Source: Bacillota bacterium
Lineage (GTDB): Bacteria > Bacillota > Sulfobacillia > Sulfobacillales > Sulfobacillaceae
Length of the DNA stretch: 64,000 bases
Assembly (NCBI GenBank): GCA_023511625.1
Contig: JAIMBD010000002.1
Location: 62,001-126,000 of the forward strand
Direction of reading: 5' to 3'
Shown here: one piece after another, positions 25,106 through 32,796 of the stretch
Numbering within the stretch: position 1 is the stretch's first letter
Layout: each line of letters begins with the position of its first letter
The notes under the pieces: generated by a model
What the model was told of the DNA's origin: nothing
Databases searched by the model: none
What the model saw: only the letters and a program-made list of their open reading frames with translations
Program-made: the position numbers and the translations under genes

Positions 25106-25985
25106 CCGCCGCGTCGCCGTTACCTCCTCGCATGCCGACGGCTTTCGGAACCGCCGCGGCCAGTTCTCCCGAATTCGATGCGGTTAGATAATAGTGCCGC
25201 AGGGTATCCCCGCGCAATCCCACCCGCAGTGCCTCCAACGCCAGAACGTCTTCCGGCTGCACGTTGCCGAGGTTGACATTGACCCCAAAGCGGAGGATGA
25301 GGTCGGTCTGTTGGCGCTTCTTCGGCGCCTCCCACAGCACGCGGCTGGGATCCTCGAGGTGGCGCGCCATCTCTTCCAGTTCTTCCTCCAAGATGTTGCC
25401 TTGTTCGTCGTAAATCACCACCCCCTCGCCGCTTTCGCGCCCTTCTACGATCACGAGGTCCGAGCCCACCTCCAAGTCCCGGGCCACCTGCTCCCACAGT
25501 TTGATACCAGGCACGGTGTCCCGCGGATCCTTCTTGCCCACTTCGCTGACGACGAACTCAAACCCGTAGGCGCGCGCCAGCCGGATAGTCTCTGCCCGCG
25601 TGTGGGGATCGATGGGAATGGTACCGTCGGAGACCTCGATGCCGGTAAAGCCCAAATCGCGGGCGTATTCTAGATACTCCACCAGGCGCCCTTGCAGCAT
25701 GGCTAGCTCCAAGAAGGTGCCCCCGGGGAAGATATGCACCCCGTACGACTTGACCAAGTCGATCTTCTGCCGTAAGAGGCGTTTAGGATACAGCGCCGAG
25801 GTGCCAAACGTCAACTTGACGTGATCGATATAGTCCGACGCCAGCTCCAGCAGGTCCCGTGTGGTGCCGAGTCCGATCCCCTTGTCAATGACCATGGTCA
25901 ACCCCTGCCTGCGGGGCTTGTGGGTCCGGTCGGCCTGGGGAAACTCGACGATATCGAACCAGGCCTTGTTCTCGTCGCGTGCCAC
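25101..25985 (-). CDS. comA: Phosphosulfolactate synthase
   Basis: A 294-residue ComA-family (beta/alpha)8 enzyme that adds sulfite to phosphoenolpyruvate. Visible family segments are DYIDHVKLTFGTSALYP, the PGGTFLELA loop, GFTGIEVSDGTIPI and VIVEGRESGEGV. The start is GTG 25985, nine bases after GAGGAGG; the open frame upstream of it is not protein-like. It is followed by comB with overlap and a shared terminator. In methanogens the pathway leads to coenzyme M, but in spore formers (Bacillus yitC/yitD type) it ends at sulfolactate. The third enzyme, sulfolactate dehydrogenase, is not in the window and is not needed for sulfolactate itself. Confidence 0.92.
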   Translation of the reverse strand: MARDENKAWFDIVEFPQADRTHKPRRQGLTMVIDKGIGLGTTRDLLELASDYIDHVKLTFGTSALYPKRLLRQKIDLVKSYGVHIFPGGTFLELAMLQGRLVEYLEYARDLGFTGIEVSDGTIPIDPHTRAETIRLARAYGFEFVVSEVGKKDPRDTVPGIKLWEQVARDLEVGSDLVIVEGRESGEGVVIYDEQGNILEEELEEMARHLEDPSRVLWEAPKKRQQTDLILRFGVNVNLGNVQPEDVLALEALRVGLRGDTLRHYYLTASNSGELAAAVPKAVGMRGGNGDAAD

Positions 25986-26131
25986 GCCGCCAATCCTCCT
26001 CGGTCGTGTAGTCGCTCCACCATATTCGCCATGGCCAGACCAGGTTCCGCGGCTCCCGGCGCATTGGCTGCCCACACCTGGGTCAAGCTGATCGCGGCGT
26101 CGTGGGAAGAGTGGTAGAGGAGGCCGCCAAC

Positions 26132-27448
26132 ATGTCAAAACATGCAACCGCTGAGAGCCAGAGCCACGCCCGCAAGCTATGGGTCCTGGCTGCGGTTCCG
26201 TTCATCATGGTCTTGGGCAACTCGATGCTGATCCCGGTGTTGCCCAAGATGATGCAGGTGATGCGGTTGAGCCTGTTCCAGGTCGGGCTGCTCATCACCG
26301 TTTTCTCCATCCCGGCCGGGGTCATCATCCCCATTGCCGGGGCAGTGTCGGACCGGATCGGCCGGCGCCGCATCATGGCACCCGCCCTCGTCATTTACGG
26401 CGTGGGAGGCCTCGGTGCGGGACTTTCGGCCTGGCTTCTGCCGCGTCCTTACCCCTGGATCATGGCCTTCCGCCTGCTACAAGGGATCGGCGCCGGCGGA
26501 ACGTATCAACTGGCCATGGCCGTTGCCGGAGACATGTTTCAGAACCGGCGTCGGGCCTCGGCCCTAGGATTTCTGGAGGCCGCAAACGGGCTCGGGAAGG
26601 TGGTGTCACCGATCGCCGGGTCGCTTTTGGCCCTCATGGTCTGGTTCGTCCCCTTCTTCGTGTATGGCGTTCTGGCCCTACCCGCTGCGGCGCTGGTCTG
26701 GTGGACGCTGCGCGAGCCCCCTACGGCCCCTGAGCACGGCGGTCTCGGCGGCTATTGGCAGGGATTGAAAGCCACCCTCAAGGCCAAAGCGGCGTCGATG
26801 GCCGTGACGTTTTTCGCCGGTTCCGTGGTGTTGTTCATCCTCTTCGGAGTGCTGAGCGACCTCTCCGATATCTTGGAGAAGTTCTTCGGGTACCCCGAAT
26901 TGGTCCGAGGCCTACTCATTGCGATTCCGGTCCTGGCCTCTGCCACCACCTCCTACCTCTCCGGCACAGTGCTTCAGGCTCGCCTGGCGGCGTGGTCCCG
27001 TCCTATCGTGGCGCTGGGACTCGCGGTGGTCGCACTGGCCCTGGCGGTGGCCCCGGCCGTCTTGACGGTCCAGCCCGTCTGGGCTTTAGCCGTCTTGGCC
27101 CTCCAGGGGATCGGCACGGGGGCCGTGCTGCCAGCCGTCAACACCTTGGTGACCAGCGCCACCACCACCGCCGAACGGGGAGTGGTCACCTCGCTCTACG
27201 GAAGCGTGCGCTTCTTTGGGGTGGCGCTGGGCCCCCCGTTATTCAGCCTGGCCATGGACCACCGCCGACCGGTGTTTTGGGCTGCTGCTGCCCTCAGCCT
27301 GACAGGGGCCGTGTTGACCTGGTTTTTCATCAACGAACGGCAAATGTTGCCGAAACGGTTGCGACAGGGCTCCGAGGCGCCCAAACCCAAACCCGCTCCC
27401 GCATCGACCAGCCGATCCCTGCCCCGATTCCGCAACCGGTTGCGGTAA
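26132..27448 (+). CDS. MFS transporter (multidrug-efflux type)
   Basis: A 438-residue, 12-span major facilitator. It has the loop motif GAVSDRIGRRRIM between helices 2 and 3, a RLLQGIGAGGTYQLAMAV helix 4, and a basic cytoplasmic tail rich in proline, lysine and arginine. The start is ATG 26132, eight bases after AGAGGAGG. It is divergent from comA. The last codons form a perfect 16-base palindrome (27430-27445) just before the stop. The substrate is unknown; export of a small anionic metabolite such as sulfolactate is possible from the position but unproven. Confidence 0.85.
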   Translation: MSKHATAESQSHARKLWVLAAVPFIMVLGNSMLIPVLPKMMQVMRLSLFQVGLLITVFSIPAGVIIPIAGAVSDRIGRRRIMAPALVIYGVGGLGAGLSAWLLPRPYPWIMAFRLLQGIGAGGTYQLAMAVAGDMFQNRRRASALGFLEAANGLGKVVSPIAGSLLALMVWFVPFFVYGVLALPAAALVWWTLREPPTAPEHGGLGGYWQGLKATLKAKAASMAVTFFAGSVVLFILFGVLSDLSDILEKFFGYPELVRGLLIAIPVLASATTSYLSGTVLQARLAAWSRPIVALGLAVVALALAVAPAVLTVQPVWALAVLALQGIGTGAVLPAVNTLVTSATTTAERGVVTSLYGSVRFFGVALGPPLFSLAMDHRRPVFWAAAALSLTGAVLTWFFINERQMLPKRLRQGSEAPKPKPAPASTSRSLPRFRNRLR

Positions 27449-27543
27449 CGGCGCACGGCCAGGCCGTTGAAGAGCCTAGCGTGCAGCCAACAGTTCGAGA
27501 TCCGAATGGATTCCGATGTTATCCGGATCCCAGCGCTTCCCTG

Positions 27544-27572
27544 GCTTAAGGGCAGATGCGGCGGCCATACTA
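27544..27572 (+). promoter_or_regulatory. Sigma-G-like promoter of the SASP gene
   Basis: CATACTA (27566-27572) matches the forespore sigma-G/F -10 pattern CATnnTA. GCTTA (27544-27548), 17 bases upstream, matches the -35 pattern GHATR at four of five positions. It is 33 bases before the start codon, as expected for a SASP gene. Confidence 0.6.
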
Positions 27573-27604
27573 GGACCACCACCAAGGGAGGAGGTGAAAC
27601 ACAA

Positions 27605-27826
27605 ATGGCTCGCGGCAGCAACACGTCGAACCAGGCCGTGGTGCGCGGTGCCCGCAAGGCTCTGGACCAGTTCAAGTACGAGGTGGCCCACGAGCTCGGC
27701 ATCCAGGGCGCCGACGACGGCTACTGGGGCGAGATCCCGGCCCGCCAGTGCGGCGCGGTGGGAGGTCACATGGTGCGCAAGATGATCGAGATGGCCGAGC
27801 AATCCTTGGCCAATCGAGCTCGGTAA
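27605..27826 (+). CDS. Alpha/beta-type small acid-soluble spore protein
   Basis: A 73-residue SASP with a conserved first block (FKYEVAHELGI) containing the germination-protease cleavage region, and a conserved second block GAVGGHMVRKMIEMAEQSL. Such proteins coat and protect forespore DNA and are degraded on germination. The ATG 27605 follows a very strong ribosome site, GGAGGAGGTGA, with eight bases between. It is flanked by a sigma-G-like promoter and a strong terminator, and the protease gene gpr lies convergently just beyond. This is the clearest proof that the organism makes endospores. Confidence 0.97.
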   Translation: MARGSNTSNQAVVRGARKALDQFKYEVAHELGIQGADDGYWGEIPARQCGAVGGHMVRKMIEMAEQSLANRAR

Positions 27827-27850
27827 CCGCGACACCCTGGCCTTCTACCC

Positions 27851-27879
27851 AAAAATGGACGGCTTGCCGTCCATTTTTT
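27851..27879. terminator. Bidirectional terminator between the SASP gene and gpr
   Basis: A 12-base perfect stem AAAAATGGACGG / CCGTCCATTTTT with a CTTG loop has T-runs on both strands. It can end the SASP message on the plus strand and gpr on the minus strand. Confidence 0.92.
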
Positions 27880-27888
27880 GCTGCCCGC

Positions 27889-28818
27889 CTAAGTCCATTC
27901 CTCGCGGCGCAGCTGGGGTTGCAGGCTGCGGTTAAGGCTTTCCGCTAGCACATCGGCCATGGTGTCAACCAATTGGTCCACTTCCTTGGGCGTCACCATC
28001 AGCGTGCCGAAAATCGGGGCCAATACCGCGTCCCAGGCGCGCCGGCGCCCGGCCTCCGACCACCGGTGGGCCGCCTCCTGCCAGGGGGCGCCCTCGGCCT
28101 GCGCGAGTAGTTCCAAGGCGTCGCCCACGATACTGGTGGCCTGCACCACTGTGCACACCCCCACGGCCACCACCGGCACCCCCACCGTTTCCGCCGTCAA
28201 CCCCTGCCGATGATTGCCGACGCCCCCACCGGGATGGATGCCGGTGTCCGCGATTTGCACACTGGCTAAAAGGCGCCGAAGATTGCGGGCCGCCAAGGCG
28301 TCGATGGCCACCACCAGGTCGGGCGCGATCTGCGTGACCAGGCCGCGGACGATGTCGAGGGTCTCCACGCCGGTGGTCCCGAGCACGCCCGGGGCGATGG
28401 CCGCCACCGGCCGCATGCGCCGGCTGAGATCGGAGTCTACCCACCCTTGGAGGTGTCGTGTCACCAAAAGCCGTTCCACCGTGCGGGGGCCCACCGCATC
28501 CGGGGTGGCTTGCCGGTTTCCCAATCCCACCACCAGGACCGTCCGATCCACCGCCTGCGGGAACAAGGTCCTAAGCTTCCGGCTCAAGACGGCGATTAAA
28601 GAGGGCTTGACCTCATCAGGCCGGTCGCGAAACGCGGGCACGTCCAGCGTCAGGTACCGCCCCCGGGGCTTGCCCATGAGTCGCGCGCCCTCTTCGGACT
28701 CCACCGTGACCACCGTCACGTGAACGCCGGCCTCCTCCGAATGGGAAACCGTGACCCCCGGAACTTCTTCGTGGGCCGCGCCGCGCACCAAATCCCGAGC
28801 TTCGACCGCCATGTCCAC
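27889..28818 (-). CDS. gpr: Spore germination protease (GPR, aspartic-type peptidase)
   Basis: A 309-residue GPR, the protease that degrades SASPs during germination. Family segments include GRYLTLDVPAFR, VVGLGNRQATPDAVGPR, APGVLGTTGVET, VVAIDALAARN and DTGIHPGGGVGNHR. The start is GTG 28818 or ATG 28812; there is no upstream in-frame ATG, GTG or TTG. The translated N-terminus (MDMAVEARDL) begins at the place where the Bacillus zymogen is cut (after RTD, before LAVE), so the usual propeptide of about 15 residues appears to be missing. The ribosome site is weak. Its substrate gene lies directly next to it, which is not the usual arrangement in Bacillus. Confidence 0.92.
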   Translation of the reverse strand: MDMAVEARDLVRGAAHEEVPGVTVSHSEEAGVHVTVVTVESEEGARLMGKPRGRYLTLDVPAFRDRPDEVKPSLIAVLSRKLRTLFPQAVDRTVLVVGLGNRQATPDAVGPRTVERLLVTRHLQGWVDSDLSRRMRPVAAIAPGVLGTTGVETLDIVRGLVTQIAPDLVVAIDALAARNLRRLLASVQIADTGIHPGGGVGNHRQGLTAETVGVPVVAVGVCTVVQATSIVGDALELLAQAEGAPWQEAAHRWSEAGRRRAWDAVLAPIFGTLMVTPKEVDQLVDTMADVLAESLNRSLQPQLRREEWT

Positions 28819-28925
28819 GGCACCATTTTCCAGTGCTTGCCACGATGCCGTCGTCGCCTTCCCCCTTCCTGCCGGTGTGTCTGCGGAAATCGTGCCGGGG
28901 CTTGCCGCCCTTCCCAGAACCAGGA

Positions 28926-30158
28926 TTACCTTCTCCCAAATTGGGACCCCTCATGCATGGCTCGGGGCAAAGGGTGCCGCTCGGCCGCCGCAAGACAGCT
29001 CGTCATGAAGGCAGCAGCCAAGGCAATGCTGAGGAACGGGACCGTCCACCCGCCAAAGAGGTGCAGGGCGAGCCCAAACCAGGCCGGCCCCATGATGATG
29101 CCTACGTTTTCCCCGACGATGACCAAAGACATCAACAGCGGGATTTCGTCCGGCGCTTCGGCGTTCCGTACCGGCGCCGCGAAGACTGCGGTAGGGACAA
29201 ATCCCCCGACGCCGCTCGCGGCCAGCGCTGCGGCCCCCGCCGCGAGCGGTTGCGGCAACAGCAGTCCCAGCCACAACACCGTCATCCCCGCGGAAACCAG
29301 TACGCTGACCGCTCCGGCGTTGCGGGAACGACCAGTCACGAATCCGGCCACCAAGTTCCCGAGACCGCCGGCCGCCGAAAACAAAGCGCCCAGATTGCCG
29401 GCCGCTACCAGCGACCAGCCGAACCGCTGGGTGAAGAAGCTGGTCACAAAGGTGTTGAAACCAAAGGCGCCAAACGTAAACGCGGCAAAAGCCGCGGCCG
29501 CCCACACCACCGGGCGCCGCTGCCACGCGCGCCCCAGCGCAGCGACCACCGGCCAGCGCCCCCCGCCGTCCTTGGATTCGCTCCCGGCGGGCACTCTCAT
29601 CGCGTACCCCATGGCTGCAACCAAGGCCACCGCGGCCATGCCTAGCTGGAACCAAGACAAGCCATGGGCGCCGGCAGCCCACCGCGGGCCGGCAAAAAAC
29701 ATGGCCAGCGCACCCACCGGCACCCACGTCGCCCAGATGGCCATGGCCCAAGGCATGATGCGGGGAGCCGCATGCCGGCCGATGGCCGCCGGAGCCGCTA
29801 CCGCCACCAACCCGAATCCCAAGCCTTCCACGGCGCGCCCGAACCACAGGGCCCAAACCTGTCTCGACCCCAGGGCGAAAGCCACGGCCGCCAGGCCCGC
29901 TGCCATCCCCACAAGGCCCCCAACCCCGATGCGCCGAAGCCCCAAACGACCCGACGCGAGCCCCGCCGGCAAGGCCGTGGCCAGCGTGGCGATGGCGAAG
30001 AGCGACATCACCCAACCGGCTTCCACGGAATTTAACCCAAACCGGGCCTGTACCGGTGGCAACACCGGTGCCAACGAAAATTGCACCATGGTGCCGACCA
30101 CCCCAGCCAGATAGGCTGCGGCCACTGTGCCCCACCCTGCCTTCTCCAGGGCATTCAC
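28926..30158 (-). CDS. MFS transporter
   Basis: A protein of about 410 residues with 12 predicted spans. It has an N-terminal AYLAGVVGTMVQFSLAPV helix, a PAGLASGRLGLRRIG loop corresponding to the major-facilitator motif A, and a second half repeating the fold. It resembles the cyanate/nitrate-type branch loosely; the substrate cannot be inferred. The start is uncertain: GTG 30158 fits the beginning of the first helix, while an earlier start at 30221 adds 21 residues of unlikely sequence. Neither has a good ribosome site. It lies 107 bases upstream of gpr on the same strand. Confidence 0.78.
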   Translation of the reverse strand: MNALEKAGWGTVAAAYLAGVVGTMVQFSLAPVLPPVQARFGLNSVEAGWVMSLFAIATLATALPAGLASGRLGLRRIGVGGLVGMAAGLAAVAFALGSRQVWALWFGRAVEGLGFGLVAVAAPAAIGRHAAPRIMPWAMAIWATWVPVGALAMFFAGPRWAAGAHGLSWFQLGMAAVALVAAMGYAMRVPAGSESKDGGGRWPVVAALGRAWQRRPVVWAAAAFAAFTFGAFGFNTFVTSFFTQRFGWSLVAAGNLGALFSAAGGLGNLVAGFVTGRSRNAGAVSVLVSAGMTVLWLGLLLPQPLAAGAAALAASGVGGFVPTAVFAAPVRNAEAPDEIPLLMSLVIVGENVGIIMGPAWFGLALHLFGGWTVPFLSIALAAAFMTSCLAAAERHPLPRAMHEGSQFGRR

Positions 30159-30229
30159 CCCCAGGTGCCAACAAATCGCCGGGTCGATCCCTCGACCCCC
30201 ACCAGTGTACACGCTGGGCACGGCCTAGG

Positions 30230-31184
30230 GAGACGTGGCTTGGACGCAAGGCGCCTTCACCCTGGCTCGTACCTGGCGCGCAGCGTCAAATTCAGGCCCG
30301 GCCTGAAGGGCCTGGGCGCCGAGGAGCCGGCCTTGGTACCGGAGCGGGGTGACAGCAATGAGGCCCCGATTCCGAGATCTGGAGTCGACGCAGACGCGCG
30401 GATTCGCCACCGGGCGGAGCTGTCGGCAGGGGAGCAGGGCTCTCGCCCCCCTCCAAGGGACCCGGCCGAGGCTCAGCGGACCGAACCGGGAACTGGCGGC
30501 TCGCGAGGCAGGGTCGGGTTTAGTTCCGGCGGCGCGGGCCCCAAGACGCCTGGATGCCCCAACATCTTTATGGGCCTGGACCCGTAGATCCCCCCTACTC
30601 CGCACACCTACGGAACGGTCAGATGTGCTCACATCCGGCGCCGTTGCCCTCTGAACCGGGCCCTCGGTGTGGCCTTCCCGGTGGGCCACGCCTGGAGGCG
30701 GCAGGACCGCGCCGTCAGAGCAGGAGATCCCAGCGGAAGCGGAAAGCCGGCGGCGCACCAGCGCCGACGTGTCACAGCTCCGCCTGGCACTGGGCAGATC
30801 ATGAGAACGGGGTGGGGCGCCGGCGGTGATTCGGCCGTCACACACCGCAGGACAGCCGGGAAGGTCCCGCTGCCCCTGAGAGGACCAAGAAGGGAAAACC
30901 CGAATCCGGTAACTCAAGACGAGAAGCCTTGCAGCCGCGCGAACAGCACGGATGACGCGGCGAGGGCGGGCACTGCACGGTGCCGGCGGTTCCAGGCCCG
31001 CTGGGCCTGGCCCCTTCCTTTCCCCATTCAGTTCCCCATTCAGTTCCCGTTCGGTTCAAGGAAGGACGTTCAATGTAAAGTTGAAGTATGTTGAAGTATT
31101 AAACCAAGGAATTCAGCCCCAGAAGAAATCCCAGGACGGAATTCCTAGACCGAAGGAAGTCCTGGCAAGAGAGGATCCCTGTCC
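30230..31184. other. About 1 kb without a recognisable gene
   Basis: Open frames are present on both strands but have no ribosome sites, family motifs or plausible composition. Visible structure includes a perfect hairpin CCAGGCCC-GCT-GGGCCTGG (30992-31010), a 12-base tandem duplication CCCCATTCAGTT (31022-31045) and a 10-base tandem duplication GTTGAAGTAT (31080-31099) in a locally AT-rich patch. It may be decayed coding or mobile DNA; I could not identify a source. Confidence 0.5.
31022..31045. repeat. 12-base tandem duplication
   Basis: CCCCATTCAGTT occurs twice head to tail without mismatch. A second tandem pair, GTTGAAGTAT, follows at 31080-31099. Confidence 0.85.
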
Positions 31185-31322
31185 TTAGCCACTGCGCTCA
31201 TGTGGCGCTTCGGGCTGCGGGCCAACCTCCTCCGGCATGCCATCCTCCCCCTGCGACGCCACGTGGTCCCACCAGCAACGGATGGCCATAAACCACTCCC
31301 GCGGAGGCCATTCTTCGTCCAT
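31185..31322 (-). CDS. Possible 45-residue small protein divergent from the LytS/LytTR pair
   Basis: An ORF of 45 codons, too short for ordinary ORF listing. The product starts MDEEWPPREWFMAIRCWWD, with four tryptophans in the first 18 residues. It continues with an acidic, proline-rich half and ends ERSG. The start is ATG 31322 or the adjacent GTG 31325, behind a full AAGGAGG with a gap of 9-12 bases. A promoter-like pair lies upstream and a LytTR-type operator candidate lies between it and the kinase gene. I do not recognise the family. The ribosome site, promoter and divergent position argue that it is real. Confidence 0.55.
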   Translation of the reverse strand: MDEEWPPREWFMAIRCWWDHVASQGEDGMPEEVGPQPEAPHERSG

Positions 31323-31406
31323 CACGCCGTCTCGCCTCCTTGAGGGTTTCTCGCCAGTGAGCCGAAGCCCGTCACCCGAGGAATCGGCCTCGCCCGGCGC
31401 ACTCCT

Positions 31407-31435
31407 ATCCTACTGGGCATCGGGCTGTAGGCCAA
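31407..31435 (-). promoter_or_regulatory. Candidate promoter of the 45-codon ORF
   Basis: On the minus strand TTGGCC (31435-31430) and TAGGAT (31412-31407) are separated by 17 bases. It is about 85 bases before the small ORF, and next to the repeated motif at 31446-31492. Confidence 0.4.
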
Positions 31436-31445
31436 CCGTTCTCCC

Positions 31446-31492
31446 TTGACCGGCCTGCAGAAACCGGTCAAACTGAATTTAACTGCGGTCAA
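31446..31492. promoter_or_regulatory. Three copies of a TTGACCG-type motif (LytTR operator candidate)
   Basis: TTGACCGG (31446-31453) and CCGGTCAA (31464-31471) form an inverted pair. A further CGGTCAA at 31486-31492 is in direct repeat with CGGTCAA at 31465-31471, 21 bases start to start. LytTR regulators typically bind two direct repeats about two helical turns apart. The site lies between the divergent small ORF and the kinase-regulator operon. Confidence 0.5.
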
Positions 31493-31524
31493 CGGTCGTC
31501 AGGGCCGACGAGAAGGAGGGGTCA

Positions 31525-32796
31525 GTGGTGGAAAGGACGGGTAAACGGTCGTCTCGGGCTGCCGAACGGAAGCCGCCCATCGGCGGTGCCGGTGGGCGCA
31601 GGAGTAACGCTGCCACGGACGGACCCCCGGCAGGGTTTCCGCTCCCATCAGCCCCCGTGCACGACAGCGGCCATCACGGGTTGACGCCAGAGACCGCCAG
31701 TAAAGCGGCAGCCATCATTCACCGCCTGGCTGAGGTCGAGGCGGTGGCCATTACCGATGCCACCTCGGTTTTGGCCTATGTGGGGCAAGGCTGTCCCTAC
31801 ATGGTGCCGGGAACTGCCATCCACACCAAGGCCACCCAGCGGGTCCTGCACACGGGGGAGACCGAGGTGGTCCAGGATAAGTCCAAACTCGACTGCCCAG
31901 TCCCCGGTTGTCCGTGCCCGGTACAATCTGCGGTAATCGTGCCGCTGAAAATCCAGGGTCAGGTCATCGGCACCGTTAAACTGTATCGGCACCGCCCGAG
32001 TGCCATCGCGGAACACGCCCAGCGCTTGGCCGTTGGCATTTCCGAGCTCATCAGCTTGCACCTGGAGCTGGCAGAGGCCGAACACCAGCGCCAGCTGTTG
32101 ATGCAGGCCCGTTTAGCGGCCCTGCAGGCGCAGATCCGACCGCATTTCCTGTTCAACACTCTCAACACCATCATCGCTCAAAGTCGCGCCCGTCCCGAGA
32201 AGGCCCGCGAGCTTTTAGCGGAATTGGCCCAATTTCTCCGCCACTCCTTGATGCCGGCACCCGACGAGGTCGAGGTGGCAGACGAGGTGGATTACGTCGA
32301 ACTCTACCTGCGCCTCGAGCAGGCCCGCTTCGGCGATCGCCTGCACTGCGCCTTACACATCGACCCGGCGGCGTTACGCGTCCGCATTCCCGTCCTGACG
32401 CTCCAACCGCTGGTCGAAAACGCCATCGTCCACGGGTTGAGCCCCAAAGACGGTCCGGGACGGATGAGCCTCATGGTCCGAAGCCGGCGGCGCTACCTCT
32501 CCATCTTGGTGGCAGACGACGGGGTGGGCATCGCCCGCGATCGCTTGCCCTTCCTCTTTGAACCCGGGTATGGAGCTGGAACCGGCTTGGGCTTGGCCAA
32601 CGTTCGGGAGCGCTTACAGGCCCAGTGCGGGCCCGGCACCACCATCCGGGTGCGAAGTCGGCTCGGGCGCGGCACAGTAGTCTGGGTACGCATCCCCCAC
32701 GGGCCCCAGACCGGCCCCGCGCACTGGGGCGCCGGACGTGCCGTCGCGACCCAGGGCGAGCTAGAAGGGAGGAACTCACCGTGGTGCGCACCTTGA
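31525..32796 (+). CDS. LytS-like sensor histidine kinase without membrane domain
   Basis: A 423-residue kinase. The N-terminal 55 residues are basic and disordered and show no membrane span. A GAF-like domain follows (about 62-185), with cysteines C90, C124, C129 and C131 and the LytS-like segment SAVIVPLKIQGQVIGTVKLY. The His_kinase domain has H207 in RPHFLFNTLNTI, then an HATPase domain with VENAIVHGLSP and DDGVGI. Classical LytS/BtsS kinases carry a 5TM-LYT membrane domain before the GAF; it is missing here, so this enzyme is predicted to be cytoplasmic. The start is GTG 31525 behind AAGGAGGGG. It overlaps the regulator gene by 16 bases. Confidence 0.88.
   Translation: MVERTGKRSSRAAERKPPIGGAGGRRSNAATDGPPAGFPLPSAPVHDSGHHGLTPETASKAAAIIHRLAEVEAVAITDATSVLAYVGQGCPYMVPGTAIHTKATQRVLHTGETEVVQDKSKLDCPVPGCPCPVQSAVIVPLKIQGQVIGTVKLYRHRPSAIAEHAQRLAVGISELISLHLELAEAEHQRQLLMQARLAALQAQIRPHFLFNTLNTIIAQSRARPEKARELLAELAQFLRHSLMPAPDEVEVADEVDYVELYLRLEQARFGDRLHCALHIDPAALRVRIPVLTLQPLVENAIVHGLSPKDGPGRMSLMVRSRRRYLSILVADDGVGIARDRLPFLFEPGYGAGTGLGLANVRERLQAQCGPGTTIRVRSRLGRGTVVWVRIPHGPQTGPAHWGAGRAVATQGELEGRNSPWCAP

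Noticed and set aside
30230-31184. A TnpB or group II intron remnant in the gene-poor island
   Set aside because: Some frames look loosely like transposase tails, but no zinc-finger, RuvC or reverse-transcriptase motif was found, unlike the clear IS607 remnant at 58-59.6 kb.
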